A DNA stretch of 64,000 nucleotides from the NCBI GenBank assembly GCA_003096535.1, contig QEKJ01000004.1, positions 124,001-188,000 on the forward strand, written 5' to 3'. The translations under genes and the position numbers were made by a program. This document shows positions 37,029 through 46,675 of this stretch, in pieces. This stretch comes from Agathobaculum butyriciproducens. Its GTDB lineage: Bacteria > Bacillota > Clostridia > Oscillospirales > Butyricicoccaceae. A model generated the notes under the pieces. That model saw only the letters and a program-made list of their open reading frames with translations, ran no database searches and was not told where the DNA came from. The number at the start of each line of letters is the position of its first letter. The stretch's first letter is position 1.

Positions 37029-37069
37029 AAAACCGCTGCTGTGAGTTTTCCTCATAGCAGCGGTTTTGT
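37029..37069. terminator. bidirectional terminator, copy 2
   Basis: AACCGCTGCT/AGCAGCGGTT stem between the convergent exporter and hypothetical genes, nearly identical to 27829-27870. Confidence 0.85.
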
Positions 37070-37077
37070 TATGCTTT

Positions 37078-37878
37078 TTACAGCGGCAGCGAGTCCTTGC
37101 CAGCCTGATGGATCATCTCCTCACGACAGCGCAGCACAATGCCGTCCACCTGCTCGAGATGGTGCAGGATGTTATGTTCAAACTCCTTAAGCGGCAGCAG
37201 AACGCCCAGTTCATCGTGGCTTTTCTGCAACTTGTAGCCGGTGTCCTGACCGTAGAATACCATCGCGGTCGGACACCTCTGCTGGATTTCATTGAATGCG
37301 TCCCAGACGATGTTGTACGCCTGTGCTTCGGTCAGACCCTGCTCGACCGTATCCGGCAGCGCGTACAGCGTCAGCACGCCGCGGCGGGACGGCGAATACA
37401 TCTCCCGCACCTGCATGTCTTTGGTGTACTTGTGGCGCAGATGACTGCCATCGGCCAGATAGAGCGCCGCACGCGGCACAGGCAGGTGCTGACGGTAAAT
37501 ATCGTGGAACTTGCGCAGCTCTCGTGCCGAGACGGCATTGCGGTATTCCTCGCGCACCTCACCGTTCGCATCGGTCAGCAGTCTGGGATTCCCGCCGTTT
37601 TTGCCATGAAAGCGATACGGAATAAGATAGGCTGTGCGCAGCAGATCGAACATCGTGTTATTGCATAGCGCAATCGTCAGCGCGGAAATATCGCGGTTCT
37701 CGTAAGCCTGCAAAAGCGCTTTCGCAAAGCTGCACTCTGCACCGCCGCCATCCTCAAACGATGCATTCTCCTGCTCCATGCAGAAGGTTTCGTACAACTG
37801 CTGCTCTGCACCCGGATTGCTCAGAATTCTGTGGAACAGTGCTTCGGCGTGTTCCTCTCTTGGAAAAAGTGATGCCAT
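37078..37878 (-). CDS. conserved-looking hypothetical protein, full-length copy
   Basis: The protein has 266 residues, soluble, without signal peptide. Recognisable pieces are FCMEQENASFEDGGGAE, TMFDLLRTAYLIPYRFH and EIQQRCPTAMVFYGQDTGY. It is mixed alpha/beta, His- and Arg-rich near 120-180, and of unknown family. AAGGAGGAATTATC precedes the ATG, with a strong promoter upstream. Its last 73 codons are repeated at 27879-28094. Its convergent exporter neighbour was duplicated together with it, so the two may be functionally linked. Confidence 0.75.
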   Translation of the reverse strand: MASLFPREEHAEALFHRILSNPGAEQQLYETFCMEQENASFEDGGGAECSFAKALLQAYENRDISALTIALCNNTMFDLLRTAYLIPYRFHGKNGGNPRLLTDANGEVREEYRNAVSARELRKFHDIYRQHLPVPRAALYLADGSHLRHKYTKDMQVREMYSPSRRGVLTLYALPDTVEQGLTEAQAYNIVWDAFNEIQQRCPTAMVFYGQDTGYKLQKSHDELGVLLPLKEFEHNILHHLEQVDGIVLRCREEMIHQAGKDSLPL

Positions 37879-37925
37879 GATAATTCCTCCTTATGCACTG
37901 TCAAGAGCTTGCTTTTTGCAATACA

Positions 37926-37954
37926 AGCATAGCCCTGTTTATCTCGTATGTCAA
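37926..37954 (-). promoter_or_regulatory. promoter of the hypothetical gene at 37078
   Basis: On the minus strand a perfect TTGACA (37949-37954), 17 bases and TATGCT (37926-37931). Confidence 0.7.
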
Positions 37955-37982
37955 TCGTATTTTTCAAATTATAACGTAACCG

Positions 37983-38179
37983 TCAAACCTCCCGCATCTC
38001 CTGTGGCCAACTATTAGGATAGCATTCACAAAAGAGTCTATGAATATGAACCGTCGTTTTTACTGAGAAATTACTGTCTTTCTCGGGAAGCACGCTTTCA
38101 ATGTCCACTTTTTCATTCTCAATATCCACTTTCGCATTTCCCATATCCACTTTTTCTTCATTCAAAAGTCCACTTAATT
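37983..38179 (-). pseudogene. C-terminal fragment of an AlbA/AAA_4-type ATP-binding regulator
   Basis: A 60-codon frame, open further upstream without a start, carries tandem KVDIE-type heptads (EKVDMGNAKVDIENEKVDIE) followed by NFSVKTTVHIHRLF. This matches the linker and winged-helix start at the C-terminus of divergent AAA_4/AlbA_2 proteins common in mobile elements. Both the N-terminal domain and the last part of the winged helix are missing. The family call is from recall and moderate. Confidence 0.5.
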
Positions 38180-38646
38180 CTACTTCAGCTTCATCTTTCC
38201 CTCCATTCGCATCATCTCATTCTGGGCTTGCGCTTTGGTCACGTTTGCATAAACGCGCATGGTTGTTTCGGCATCTGCGTGCCCCATGATAATCTGAACT
38301 GTTTTCAAGTCTATTCCGCCCAGAATCATCCTCGTACAGAACGTATGCCGCAACATATGACATGTGATCGGGGGAAGGGGATTTTCTCTCGGCCTTCTTG
38401 TTCTGCCTCGGCGTGTTCCTCTTGATTATATTTCGCCGTAATTCTTTTAAGCTGACGGTTGATTCGATGGTTGGAGTAAACGTGACCGTACAGATCACGA
38501 AAGGCGAAATTCGTATAGCCATCAACGACAATCTGATTATCTGCATTGAAATCATTTCTTCTTTCATACAGCGCCAGCAGCGTGTCCCTCACTTCTGTCA
38601 GCATGGGGATTTCCCGCTTTCCTGTATTACTTTTCGGCACCCAAAA
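38180..38646 (-). pseudogene. tyrosine recombinase (integrase) remnant, truncated and frameshifted
   Basis: Read leftward, the first frame encodes the middle of a phage/ICE integrase (SNTGKREIPMLTEVRDTLLA). At a C5 run near 38381 the frame must shift by one base to continue as CHMLRHTFCTRMILGGIDLK and QIIMGHADAETTMRVYANV, which holds the catalytic H-x-x-R, the His of GHA and the Tyr nucleophile. The N-terminal half is absent. It is the last trace of an element inserted downstream of lysS. Confidence 0.85.
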
Positions 38647-38660
38647 TCAGTTATAAACGC

Positions 38661-38701
38661 AAAAAACGCCGCACCAGATTACTCTGATGCGGCGGTAAAA
38701 C
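38661..38701 (-). terminator. terminator of the greA-lysS operon
   Basis: On the minus strand GCCGCATCAGA..TCTGGTGCGGC is followed by T6. It lies about 150 bases after lysS and just before the integrase remnant. Confidence 0.8.
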
Positions 38702-38749
38702 TTTTGCAAATGTGTGATTTTTGGGGCATTCTGCCGACTTCGACACGGA

Positions 38750-38782
38750 TTGGCATACGCTTGGCACACGTTGGCACACAGC
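38750..38782. repeat. triple TTGGCAYACG repeat, right copy (att- or arm-site-like)
   Basis: Three units spaced 10-11 bases (TTGGCATACG, TTGGCACACG, TTGGCACACA) lie between lysS and the integrase remnant, matching 28538-28571 in the same orientation. Confidence 0.5.
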
Positions 38783-38844
38783 CCGGCTTTTCTGTATCAT
38801 AATCATGCAGAAAACCCTGCAAACACGGCAAACTTTCGAACTTT

Positions 38845-40350
38845 TTAGTCCAGCGGCTTCATGGTCGGGAACAGCAGCACATCGCGGATAGATGCCGCAT
38901 CGGTCAGGAACATGACCAGACGGTCGATGCCCATGCCCATGCCGCCCGTGGGAGGCATACCGTATTCCAGCGCATTGATGAAATCCTCGTCCATCATGCC
39001 GGCTTCCTCGTCGCCTGCGGCGCGCAGAGCAACCTGACGCTCGAAGCGCTCCTTCTGGTCGATCGGGTCGTTCAGCTCGGAGAATGCGTTGCACAGCTCG
39101 CGGCCGTAAATAAAGCACTCGAAGCGCTCGGTCAGACGCGGATCGGACGGCTTGCGCTTTGCCAGCGGAGAGATCTCGACCGGATAATCGGTGATAAAGG
39201 TCGGCTGCATGAGGTTTGCCTCGACGTACTCGTCGTAGCACAGCGCCATCAGGTCGCCCCAGCTCTCCTTGCCCTTTTCAATCTCGAGGCCCTTGGCCTT
39301 AACGGCCTCCAGTGCCTCTTCCGGCGACAGCGCCATAAAGTCGATGCCGGCGTACTCCTTGACAGCCTCAGCCATCGTCATGCGCTTCCAGCCCTTGGAG
39401 AAATCGATCTCCACGCCCTGATACATCACCTTGGTGCTGCCCAGGACCTTTTCGCAGACATGGATTACCATGTCCTCGGTAATATCCATCATGCCGTGGT
39501 AATCGGTGTATGCCTGATACAGCTCGATGGTGGTGAACTCCGGGTTATGACGGGTGTCCATGCCCTCGTTGCGGAAAATACGGCCGATCTCGTATACGCG
39601 CTCCAGACCGCCTACGATCAGGCGCTTGAGGTGCAGCTCGGTCGCAATACGCAGATACATATCAATGTCCAGCGCGTTGTGGTGGGTGATGAACGGACGA
39701 GCCGCCGCACCGCCCGGAATGGTGTTCAGGCACGGGGTCTCAACCTCCATAAAACCGCGGGAATCCATAAAGTTGCGGATCTCGCGCACGATAGCGGAGC
39801 GCTTCTCAAAGGTATCGCGTACCTCCGGGTTGACGATCAGGTCAACATAGCGCTGACGGTAACGCATATCGGTATCCTTCAGACCGTGCCACTTCTCCGG
39901 CAGCGGTGCAAGGTTTTTGGAGAGCAGCGTCAGCTCGGTTACGGAAACCGAAATCTCACCCTTCTGGGTACGGAATACCTCGCCCTCGATACCGATGATA
40001 TCGCCGATATCGAACTTCTTGTAGCCCTTGTATACGTCCTCGCCTACGTTGTCGCGCTTGATGTAAAGCTGCAGACGACCGTAGCGGTCGCGCATATCCG
40101 AGAAGGAAGCCTTGCCCATGATGCGCTTGGACATCATGCGGCCTGCCAGACGGACGGTCTTGCCTTCCAGCTCGTCAAAATGCTCGTGAATATCGGTGGT
40201 ATAGTGATCGCGCTCAAAGCGCACCTGCTGGAACGGGTCCTTGCCCGCAGCCTGCAGCTCTGCCAGCTTTTCGCGGCGAATGCGCTTCAGCTCGTGCAGT
40301 TCCTCCGCGGTCTGCTCGTGCTGATCCTGCGCCTGATGCTGTTCTGCCAT
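38845..40350 (-). CDS. lysS: lysyl-tRNA synthetase, class II
   Basis: The protein has about 501 residues from the ATG at 40350, chosen over earlier in-frame starts because GGGGAAGAT precedes it and MAEQ begins the usual hydrophilic extension. An OB-fold anticodon domain (about 60-160; [18 protein letters not shown]) precedes the class II core with RFEVETP-like [26 protein letters not shown] and C-terminal [11 protein letters not shown] (motif 3). It charges tRNA-Lys. It follows greA by 115 bases on the same strand, as in many Firmicutes. Confidence 0.96.
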   Translation of the reverse strand: MAEQHQAQDQHEQTAEELHELKRIRREKLAELQAAGKDPFQQVRFERDHYTTDIHEHFDELEGKTVRLAGRMMSKRIMGKASFSDMRDRYGRLQLYIKRDNVGEDVYKGYKKFDIGDIIGIEGEVFRTQKGEISVSVTELTLLSKNLAPLPEKWHGLKDTDMRYRQRYVDLIVNPEVRDTFEKRSAIVREIRNFMDSRGFMEVETPCLNTIPGGAAARPFITHHNALDIDMYLRIATELHLKRLIVGGLERVYEIGRIFRNEGMDTRHNPEFTTIELYQAYTDYHGMMDITEDMVIHVCEKVLGSTKVMYQGVEIDFSKGWKRMTMAEAVKEYAGIDFMALSPEEALEAVKAKGLEIEKGKESWGDLMALCYDEYVEANLMQPTFITDYPVEISPLAKRKPSDPRLTERFECFIYGRELCNAFSELNDPIDQKERFERQVALRAAGDEEAGMMDEDFINALEYGMPPTGGMGMGIDRLVMFLTDAASIRDVLLFPTMKPLD

Positions 40351-40465
40351 ATCTTCCCCATCTTTCATAAAATTTTTGACGGCAGCGCCAAACAACTCGC
40401 CTTTATCAAATTGTTTGGTGTTACCTGAAATAGTGACTTCGCTTTTAAATTGCGATAAAGGTAAT

Positions 40466-40939
40466 TTACTTCTCGATCTTGAGGATCTCGTACTTTACAA
40501 TGCCGATCGGTGCCTCGACCTCAACAACATCGCCGACCTTCTTGCCCAGCATAGCCTTGCCGAACGGAGACTCGTCAGAGATCTTGCCGTCCATCGGATC
40601 GGCCTCCTGAGAGCCGACGAAGTGGTACTCCTCTTCCTCGTCCTCCTCGAGATCCTTAACAATAAAGCGGCAGCCGGGAGAAACCTCGTCTGCAGCGTAG
40701 CTGTCGCCGGTTACAACGACTGCGTGCTTGATGATCTCCTCAAGCTCGGCAATGCGGGAATACAGCTTGCCCTGCTCGTTCTTGGCTTCATCGTACTCGG
40801 CGTTCTCGGACAGGTCGCCGAAGGAGCGTGCTTCCTTCAGCTGCTCTGCAACCTCATCCGCACGGGTAGTTTTCAGATATTCCAGTTCGTCCTTATATGC
40901 GTCCAGACTTTCCTGTGTCAGTTTAATTTCTTTTGCCAT
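40466..40939 (-). CDS. greA: transcription elongation factor GreA
   Basis: The protein has 157 residues, the standard length. The N-terminal coiled coil ([38 protein letters not shown] with the acidic tip [11 protein letters not shown]) enters the RNA polymerase channel to stimulate transcript cleavage. The C-terminal FKBP-like domain has [27 protein letters not shown] promoter lies upstream. Confidence 0.97.
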   Translation of the reverse strand: MAKEIKLTQESLDAYKDELEYLKTTRADEVAEQLKEARSFGDLSENAEYDEAKNEQGKLYSRIAELEEIIKHAVVVTGDSYAADEVSPGCRFIVKDLEEDEEEEYHFVGSQEADPMDGKISDESPFGKAMLGKKVGDVVEVEAPIGIVKYEILKIEK

Positions 40940-40995
40940 GTTTGCAAACCCTTCTTACTCAGTGTCATCGGCTTTCGAGCCGTACAGTACATTAT

Positions 40996-41025
40996 ATTAT
41001 AAATTAAGCACCAATGCCATGTCAA
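40996..41025 (-). promoter_or_regulatory. promoter of greA-lysS
   Basis: On the minus strand TTGACA (41020-41025), 18 bases and TATAAT (40996-41001), about 60 bases before greA. Confidence 0.7.
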
Positions 41026-41069
41026 GCGATTCGACCATTTTCTGTCCGATTTTCTGCCGGAGCGCTCGA

Positions 41070-42233
41070 TTATCCCACAGTTTCCATCGCTTTTTGAAGC
41101 TGCGGATCGGTTTCCGACGTCAGAAAGAAAAAGTTCTGTGTCTGCTCATCGGTCAGCTTCACCTCAATGTCCGGCGCAATGCCGACATCTGCAAGGCTTT
41201 TGCCCTTGGGCGTAAAGTATTCCTCAACAGACAGATTGACCGCCGAGCCGTCGCTCAGCTGGTAGGTGCGCTGAGCGCGTCCCTTGCCGGTGGTGTGCGT
41301 GCCGACGAGCGTCGCGCGGTCGTACTCCTGCAGGGCTGCCGCGAAGAATTCCGCCGCCGAAATGCTCTGGTCGTCAATGAGCACCGCGATCGGCAGGTCG
41401 ATGCAGTCCGCATCCGAGGTATAAACGGTCTCCGAGCCGTTTTTCATGCGCAGCGTCATAATGGTGCCCTCGCCGAGCAGCGGGTCGAGTGCCGCGCTCA
41501 TCTCCTTGACACGGCCGCCGCCGTTGTGGCGCACATCAATGACAAGCGACTGTGCGCCGCTGTCGGTCAGCGACTGCAGCGCCGTCTTGAACTGATCGGC
41601 ACAGCCGTCGTGGAAATTCTCGATGCGGATGTAGCCGATTTTATCATTCAGCATTTTGCCCCATGCCATCTTCTGCGTGACAACGGCACGCTGCATGGTC
41701 AGCTCCTTGGCGGAGCCGTCCGCCTTCTTGACCGTGACGGTCACATCGGTCCCCTCTTTGCCGGAAATCGCACTGATAACCGCGCTCGAGCCGTCCTTTT
41801 CAGTCGTCAGATCTCCCGTACCGAGAATGTAATCGCCCTTTTCGATGCCGGCCTTCGCCGCAGGCGAATCATCGTACACGAGCGTAACGCGAATACTCGT
41901 CTCGGTGCTCGTCACCGAAACGCCGATGCCGCAGCCCTTGCCCTCACCGCTCATGCGGTAGGCTTCGTAGTTTTCCGCCGGAATATACGACGACCACTTG
42001 TCTCCCAGACCGGTAATATAGCCTGCCGCAGCGTAATCCGCAACATTGTCCGCATCCAGCTCACCAACGTATTTGTCCGACACCAGCCGGTCGATCTCGC
42101 GCAGCTTTTTTCCGACCTCGTTGGTGTTCCAGCCGGTGGAAATCAGGCAGATGACTGCCGTTATCGCGCCTGCCGCGGCACACATGGTCAGCGCCATCCG
42201 CAGAGAGACCTGTCTCTCCCGCAGTTTTTTCAT
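41070..42233 (-). CDS. S41-family carboxyl-terminal processing protease
   Basis: The protein has 387 residues: an N-terminal membrane anchor (about 14-33), a PDZ domain (about 95-180; GIGVSVTSTETSIRV, AAKAGIEKGDYILG) and a peptidase core with LVIDVRHNGGG, the Ser region DDQSISAAEFFA and the catalytic Lys in GTHTTGKG. CtpA/CtpB proteases act outside the membrane, often on cell-wall hydrolases or sporulation factors. It is the last gene after ftsE, ftsX and an M23 peptidase, so it may trim that hydrolase (inference). AGGAGGACAAACC precedes the start. Confidence 0.93.
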   Translation of the reverse strand: MKKLRERQVSLRMALTMCAAAGAITAVICLISTGWNTNEVGKKLREIDRLVSDKYVGELDADNVADYAAAGYITGLGDKWSSYIPAENYEAYRMSGEGKGCGIGVSVTSTETSIRVTLVYDDSPAAKAGIEKGDYILGTGDLTTEKDGSSAVISAISGKEGTDVTVTVKKADGSAKELTMQRAVVTQKMAWGKMLNDKIGYIRIENFHDGCADQFKTALQSLTDSGAQSLVIDVRHNGGGRVKEMSAALDPLLGEGTIMTLRMKNGSETVYTSDADCIDLPIAVLIDDQSISAAEFFAAALQEYDRATLVGTHTTGKGRAQRTYQLSDGSAVNLSVEEYFTPKGKSLADVGIAPDIEVKLTDEQTQNFFFLTSETDPQLQKAMETVG

Positions 42234-42253
42234 GGTTTGTCCTCCTCCACGAG

Positions 42254-42284
42254 AAAAGGGAGAGCGTTACACTCTCCCCTTTTA
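42254..42284 (-). terminator. hairpin between the M23 peptidase and the S41 protease genes
   Basis: GGGGAGAG/CTCTCCC stem followed on the minus strand by TTTTCTCG. A short T-run suggests partial termination, setting lower ctp expression. Confidence 0.6.
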
Positions 42285-42294
42285 TATGATTGCG

Positions 42295-43551
42295 TCAGTT
42301 GAAGTAGCTCATCGGGTTCTGCGTCGAACCGTTTACATATACCTCAAAGTGCAGATGCGGACCGGTCGAGTTGCCGGTGGAGCCTACCAGACCGATGGTC
42401 TGACCGGCGGTTACCCTCTGGCCAACCGAAACATGGATGGCAGACTGATGGCCGTAAGCCGTCATGACGCCGCCGCCATGATTGATAACGGTATAGTTGC
42501 CGTAGCCGGAAACCCAGCCTGCGGTGGTAACCGTGCCGGATGCAGCTGCTACGATCGGTGTGCCGGTCGGTGCCGGAATATCCTCGCCCTTGTGGAACTT
42601 GCGGGTACCGTAGATTGGATGTACACGCCAGCCATAGGCACTCGAATTATTGGTGTAACCCGGAAGCGGCCAGGTGAACGTGCCGCTTGTCAGCGTTGCG
42701 CTGCTCAGATTGCCCGCCGAACTGCTGCTCGACGAGGACGAGCTGCCGCCCTTCTTCTTTGCGGCCGCTGCCGCTGCTGCTGCCGCAGCAGCTTCCTTGC
42801 GGGACTGCTCTGCGATCTGGTCACTTACGGTGTCCATCTCGCTGGTGATGCGCTCGTACTCGGCCTTCTGCTCCTTCTGGTACGCCTGCAGGCTCTTCTG
42901 CAGTGCCTTCTGCTGCTCCTCGCTGGATTTCAGCTCCTCAGCCTTATACTTCAGGTTTTCCTGATACTGTACCTGCTCGTCCTGGGTAGCCTGCAGATCA
43001 TCGCGCTTCTGCTGAATATCCTCCTTGGCAGCGGTGTACTCCGCTACGATCTTCTTATTATCATCCATGATCGCGGAAACAATCTCCAGACGGCTGAGAA
43101 GATCAGAGAAGTTGGACGCGTTCAGCAGAACCTCCAGATAGCTGGTCTCGCCCTGCTCATACGTCGTGCGGACAGTCTCAGAAAAACGCTCCTTCTTGCT
43201 GTCCAGCGCCTTGATCGCAGCATCCAGCTCGGTCGTCTTGACGTCGATCTGGTCCTGCAGGCGGTCGATATACGCGGTTACCGTCGTAATTTCTTCTTTG
43301 GTGAGCTTGATCTCTTTCTGCAGGGCGGCACGGGTCTTTGCAACCTCATCCACCTTGCCTGCCAGACTATCCAGCTCCGCCTTGACCGATGCCTTCTGAT
43401 CCTCCAGATCGGACAGCTTGCTTTTCAGTTCCTTACTGCTCACCGCACCGGCATAAACCAGACCGGAGGCGATCATCGAGAACACCATCGCTGCAACCAG
43501 GATGCCCGCAATAATGCAGGAGATCAGGCGCACGGTTTTCTTTTTCATCAT
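42295..43551 (-). CDS. murein hydrolase activator/peptidase with coiled coil and M23 domain
   Basis: The protein has 418 residues. A membrane anchor or signal (about 7-30) precedes a long coiled coil (35-255; for example [20 protein letters not shown]), an Ala/Lys and Ser-rich linker ([14 protein letters not shown], about 258-285) and an M23 LytM domain (300-418) with [10 protein letters not shown] (HxxxD zinc ligands) and GPHLHFEV (HxH). All zinc residues are present, so it is a likely active endopeptidase, unlike E. coli EnvC. It lies 29 bases after ftsX, fitting a PcsB/CwlO-like partner activated by FtsEX. Confidence 0.93.
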   Translation of the reverse strand: MMKKKTVRLISCIIAGILVAAMVFSMIASGLVYAGAVSSKELKSKLSDLEDQKASVKAELDSLAGKVDEVAKTRAALQKEIKLTKEEITTVTAYIDRLQDQIDVKTTELDAAIKALDSKKERFSETVRTTYEQGETSYLEVLLNASNFSDLLSRLEIVSAIMDDNKKIVAEYTAAKEDIQQKRDDLQATQDEQVQYQENLKYKAEELKSSEEQQKALQKSLQAYQKEQKAEYERITSEMDTVSDQIAEQSRKEAAAAAAAAAAAKKKGGSSSSSSSSSAGNLSSATLTSGTFTWPLPGYTNNSSAYGWRVHPIYGTRKFHKGEDIPAPTGTPIVAAASGTVTTAGWVSGYGNYTVINHGGGVMTAYGHQSAIHVSVGQRVTAGQTIGLVGSTGNSTGPHLHFEVYVNGSTQNPMSYFN

Positions 43552-43580
43552 ATTGAAACATTCGCTCCTTTATGCAGTCG

Positions 43581-44468
43581 TTATACATCCATAAACTTGC
43601 GGATACTCGTTACCGAGCCGCCGATGCCGAACAACGCGCCTGCACCGCAGTACACGCCGAGCACCCACCAGCGCAGCACATCGAACGAGAGCAGATGAAA
43701 CGAGGACAGCGAAACCGTACCTGCCACGTTGTACAGCTCGGTGTACAGACCCCATTCCGCGAGGAAGGCCAGTCCGCCGGCAACCAGACCGAGCACCATG
43801 CCTTCGATGACAAACGGCCAGCGGATAAACCAGTTGGTCGCACCGACCATCTTCTGGATGGAGATCTCCTCACGGCGGGCAAACATGGCCAGCTTTACCG
43901 TATTAGAGATGATGAAGATCGAGATAACAGCCAGACCGACGATCATAGCTGCCGCGATCATGTTGAACACGCGCTGAATCTGAATCAGCTTGCGGATAAC
44001 ATCCTCATCCGCACGCACGCTTGCAACGCCGTCAACCGCTTCGATTTCCTTGATGGTTGCGTCCGCCTGCATGGAATCACTCAGGGTGAACACATAGCTG
44101 TTGCGCAGCGGATTGTTGTCCGCGTTGTAATCATCGAGGATGTCTGCGTCGTCGCCCAGCTCCTTGCGGTACTGCTCCAGCGCGACATCGCGATCCTCGA
44201 AGGCGATCGACGCAATGTTGTCAATCTTCTCGAACTGCGTCTGCAGCGTTTTCGCCTCACGCGTGGTAAGCGAATCGTCGATCCAGACTACGATCTGGTT
44301 GGACTGCTGCAGTCTCGTAATGTTATTCGTAATGTTGTAGGCCACCAGCGTAACCGTACCTGTCAGCAGCAGGCTTACGACCATGATCACCACGGCCGCC
44401 ACGGACATGAAGCCGTGCTTGAAAATGTTGCGCAGGCCTTCCTTCCAATAGTAAGCGATTGATCTCAT
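43581..44468 (-). CDS. ftsX: cell division ABC transporter permease FtsX
   Basis: The protein has 295 residues. Membrane helices near 20-42, 165-190, 215-245 and 260-285 bracket the large extracytoplasmic loop (about 43-160) that contacts wall hydrolases. [19 protein letters not shown] and the REEISIQKMVGATNWFIRWPF coupling segment are typical. It overlaps ftsE by ATGA. With FtsE it transmits ATP-driven movement to the M23 peptidase encoded next. Confidence 0.96.
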   Translation of the reverse strand: MRSIAYYWKEGLRNIFKHGFMSVAAVVIMVVSLLLTGTVTLVAYNITNNITRLQQSNQIVVWIDDSLTTREAKTLQTQFEKIDNIASIAFEDRDVALEQYRKELGDDADILDDYNADNNPLRNSYVFTLSDSMQADATIKEIEAVDGVASVRADEDVIRKLIQIQRVFNMIAAAMIVGLAVISIFIISNTVKLAMFARREEISIQKMVGATNWFIRWPFVIEGMVLGLVAGGLAFLAEWGLYTELYNVAGTVSLSSFHLLSFDVLRWWVLGVYCGAGALFGIGGSVTSIRKFMDV

Positions 44469-45145
44469 ATCTGATAATACCCACCTGTCTGATCACTGAT
44501 GACTTCACCGTTGTCGATCACAACAACGCGCTTTTCAAATTCGTCTACCAGACCCTTTTCGTGCGTTACGATCAGCACGGTCGTGCCAAGCTCGTTGATC
44601 TTTTCAAACAGGGTCATCAGCTCCAGCGAACGCGCAGGATCGAGGTTGCCGGTCGGCTCGTCCGCGATGATGAGGCGCGGGTTGTTGACCAGCGCACGCG
44701 CGATTGCGACACGCTGCTGCTCACCGCCGGAAAGATTCATCGGCTTCTCGTGCGCCTTGTCGGCCAGACCGACCAGATCGAGCACATACGGCACGCGCTG
44801 CTTGATGGCCTTGCCCTTGGCGCCGATGGCGCGCATGGCAAATGCGACGTTCTCGTAAACGGTTTTGGTGTTGATCAGGCGAAAATCCTGATAGACAACG
44901 CCCAATGTACGGCGCAGATACGGAATCTGCCGCTTTTTCATTCTGCCGATATCGTAGTTGTTGACGATAACGCGGCCTTCGCTCGGCCGAACCTCACCGG
45001 TCAGCAGCTTGATGATCGTGGTTTTACCCGAGCCGGACGCGCCGACCAGAAAGACAAATTCTCCCTCGTCTACACGCAGACTCGCCTTGTTCACCGCCCG
45101 GGTCCCGTTTTCGTAAACCACGGTGGCTTCACTCATTCGTATCAC
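44465..45145 (-). CDS. ftsE: cell division ATP-binding protein FtsE
   Basis: The protein has 226 residues from the GTG at 45143-45145, chosen because AGGAGGA lies seven bases before it; longer frames upstream would read through a terminator. Walker [10 protein letters not shown], signature [15 protein letters not shown] and Walker [13 protein letters not shown] are intact. The 4-base overlap with ftsX fixes their operon. Confidence 0.97.
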   Translation of the reverse strand: MIRMSEATVVYENGTRAVNKASLRVDEGEFVFLVGASGSGKTTIIKLLTGEVRPSEGRVIVNNYDIGRMKKRQIPYLRRTLGVVYQDFRLINTKTVYENVAFAMRAIGAKGKAIKQRVPYVLDLVGLADKAHEKPMNLSGGEQQRVAIARALVNNPRLIIADEPTGNLDPARSLELMTLFEKINELGTTVLIVTHEKGLVDEFEKRVVVIDNGEVISDQTGGYYQI

Positions 45146-45225
45146 AGGCAATCCTCCTCGGTGCCAACGCAGAAGGCGTGCGAATGCCCCGGATTGGACA
45201 TTTTCGCCTTCCAGCAAACAAAAAA

Positions 45226-45258
45226 GACAAAGGTGTAAACATATACACCTTTGTCTAT
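45226..45258 (-). terminator. terminator of the PucR-like regulator gene
   Basis: On the minus strand AGACAAAGGTGTA/TACACCTTTGTCT is followed by T6, 96 bases after the regulator stop and before ftsE. Confidence 0.9.
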
Positions 45259-45353
45259 TATAACAGATATCATGTTTATGCGCAAGCCGACAAACTGTGG
45301 CATTATTGCACAATTTACGTTTTTTCTGTGTAGATTTTATGAACAGACAACGA

Positions 45354-46445
45354 TTATCTGGTACCTTCTTCGCGGCTTGCAAGGTATTTTCGAACCATGA
45401 GCGCTACCTTAAATACGATCGCGTGATCGAACTCACGCAGGTCCAGACCGGTCAGCTTTTTGATCTTCTCAAGGCGGTACACCAGCGTATTGCGGTGTAC
45501 GAACAGCTTACGCGAGGTCTCGGATACGTTCAGGTTGTTCTCGAAGAACTTCTGAATCGTGAACAGCGTCTCCTGATCGAGCGAGTCGATCGAACCCTTG
45601 CGGAATACCTCGGACAGGAACATCTCGCACAGCGTGATCGGCAGCTGATAGATCAGACGGCCAATGCCCAGATTCTCGAAGCTGATGATGTTCTTCTCGG
45701 TGTCAAATACCGCACCGACCTCGATTGCGGTCGTAGCCTCCTTGAAGGACTTTGCGATATCCTTCATCTGGGAGGATACCGAGCCGATGCCGATCAGGCA
45801 CTTGACCGACAGCTCGCTGAGCAGCGTCTCCTCGATAGAGTCTGCCAGCTTGATCAGATCCTTGATCTCACTGCCTGCCTTGACCTCCTTGACAACAACG
45901 ATGTCCGTCTCGGAGATATGCAGCACGAAATCCTTCTGCTTGTCCGGGAACATGCCGTTTACCACGTCGATCGCAGCAACATCGGCCGGCGCCTGCTGGC
46001 GCACGAGGAATACCACGCGCGGCACATCGTTGCCGAAGTGCAGCTCGCGGGACTTGATATAAATATCGCCCGGCAGGATGTTATCCAGAATGATATTCTT
46101 TACGAAGGTAGCCTTGTCGTGCTTTTCGTCATACAGCGTCTTGATATTGTTGATCGAAACCGCAACCAGCGAGCAGATGCTGCGCGCCAGCTCGTCCTCG
46201 CCCTGTACGAATACGGCGTATTCCAGACGCGACGCACGGTCACCCGTTGTATGATAAGTATAACCGCCGAAACGAACGATCTCGCCGGCGAAGCCCAGCT
46301 CAGTGATTGCTTCCTCCCGCATTTCACCGATACGAGGCAGATCGGTACATGCTACAACCGCACCGCTTGCGTCAACAATGCCGATCGTACGATCCACCGT
46401 ATCCTTCATCTGCAAAACAATCGACTGGAACAATCTCGAAGCCAT
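45354..46445 (-). CDS. PucR/CdaR-family transcriptional regulator
   Basis: The protein has 363 residues from the ATG at 46445, six bases after AAAGGTG. The N-terminal region (1-130; SIVLQMKDTVDRTIGIVDASG) resembles the CdaR sugar-diacid-recognition domain, the middle is a GGDEF-like fold without catalytic residues, and the C-terminus has the PucR helix-turn-helix (LNVSETSRKLFVHRNTLVYRLEKI). Such proteins activate carbon-source genes. No obvious target lies beside it, and the ligand is unknown. Confidence 0.88.
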   Translation of the reverse strand: MASRLFQSIVLQMKDTVDRTIGIVDASGAVVACTDLPRIGEMREEAITELGFAGEIVRFGGYTYHTTGDRASRLEYAVFVQGEDELARSICSLVAVSINNIKTLYDEKHDKATFVKNIILDNILPGDIYIKSRELHFGNDVPRVVFLVRQQAPADVAAIDVVNGMFPDKQKDFVLHISETDIVVVKEVKAGSEIKDLIKLADSIEETLLSELSVKCLIGIGSVSSQMKDIAKSFKEATTAIEVGAVFDTEKNIISFENLGIGRLIYQLPITLCEMFLSEVFRKGSIDSLDQETLFTIQKFFENNLNVSETSRKLFVHRNTLVYRLEKIKKLTGLDLREFDHAIVFKVALMVRKYLASREEGTR

Positions 46446-46675
46446 TTCCATCACCTTTCCCGTCTTTTTCACGCGCCCCGGCGCCTTTCTCCGCATCCGT
46501 CCGCCGAAACGCTTACTCCTTATGGCGTTCTCACCGCTAATGGTGATTCTGCCTATGACATTCTTCACAAGAACGCCAAAAGTTCCCTATACATTTTAAG
46601 TCATTATATCACATGTCCGCGCATTTTTGTACAAAAAATTCAAAAAAATTTGTAGATTTTTTAAGTTTTTCAGGT

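Noticed and set aside
38085-38165. Short repeats around TCCACTTT as a possible CRISPR or iteron set
   Set aside because: They encode in-frame KVDIE heptads of a gene fragment.
40351-40395. Longer N-terminus of lysyl-tRNA synthetase starting at 40395
   Set aside because: The extra residues (MFGAAVKNF..) have no ribosome site and are not expected at the start of the family.
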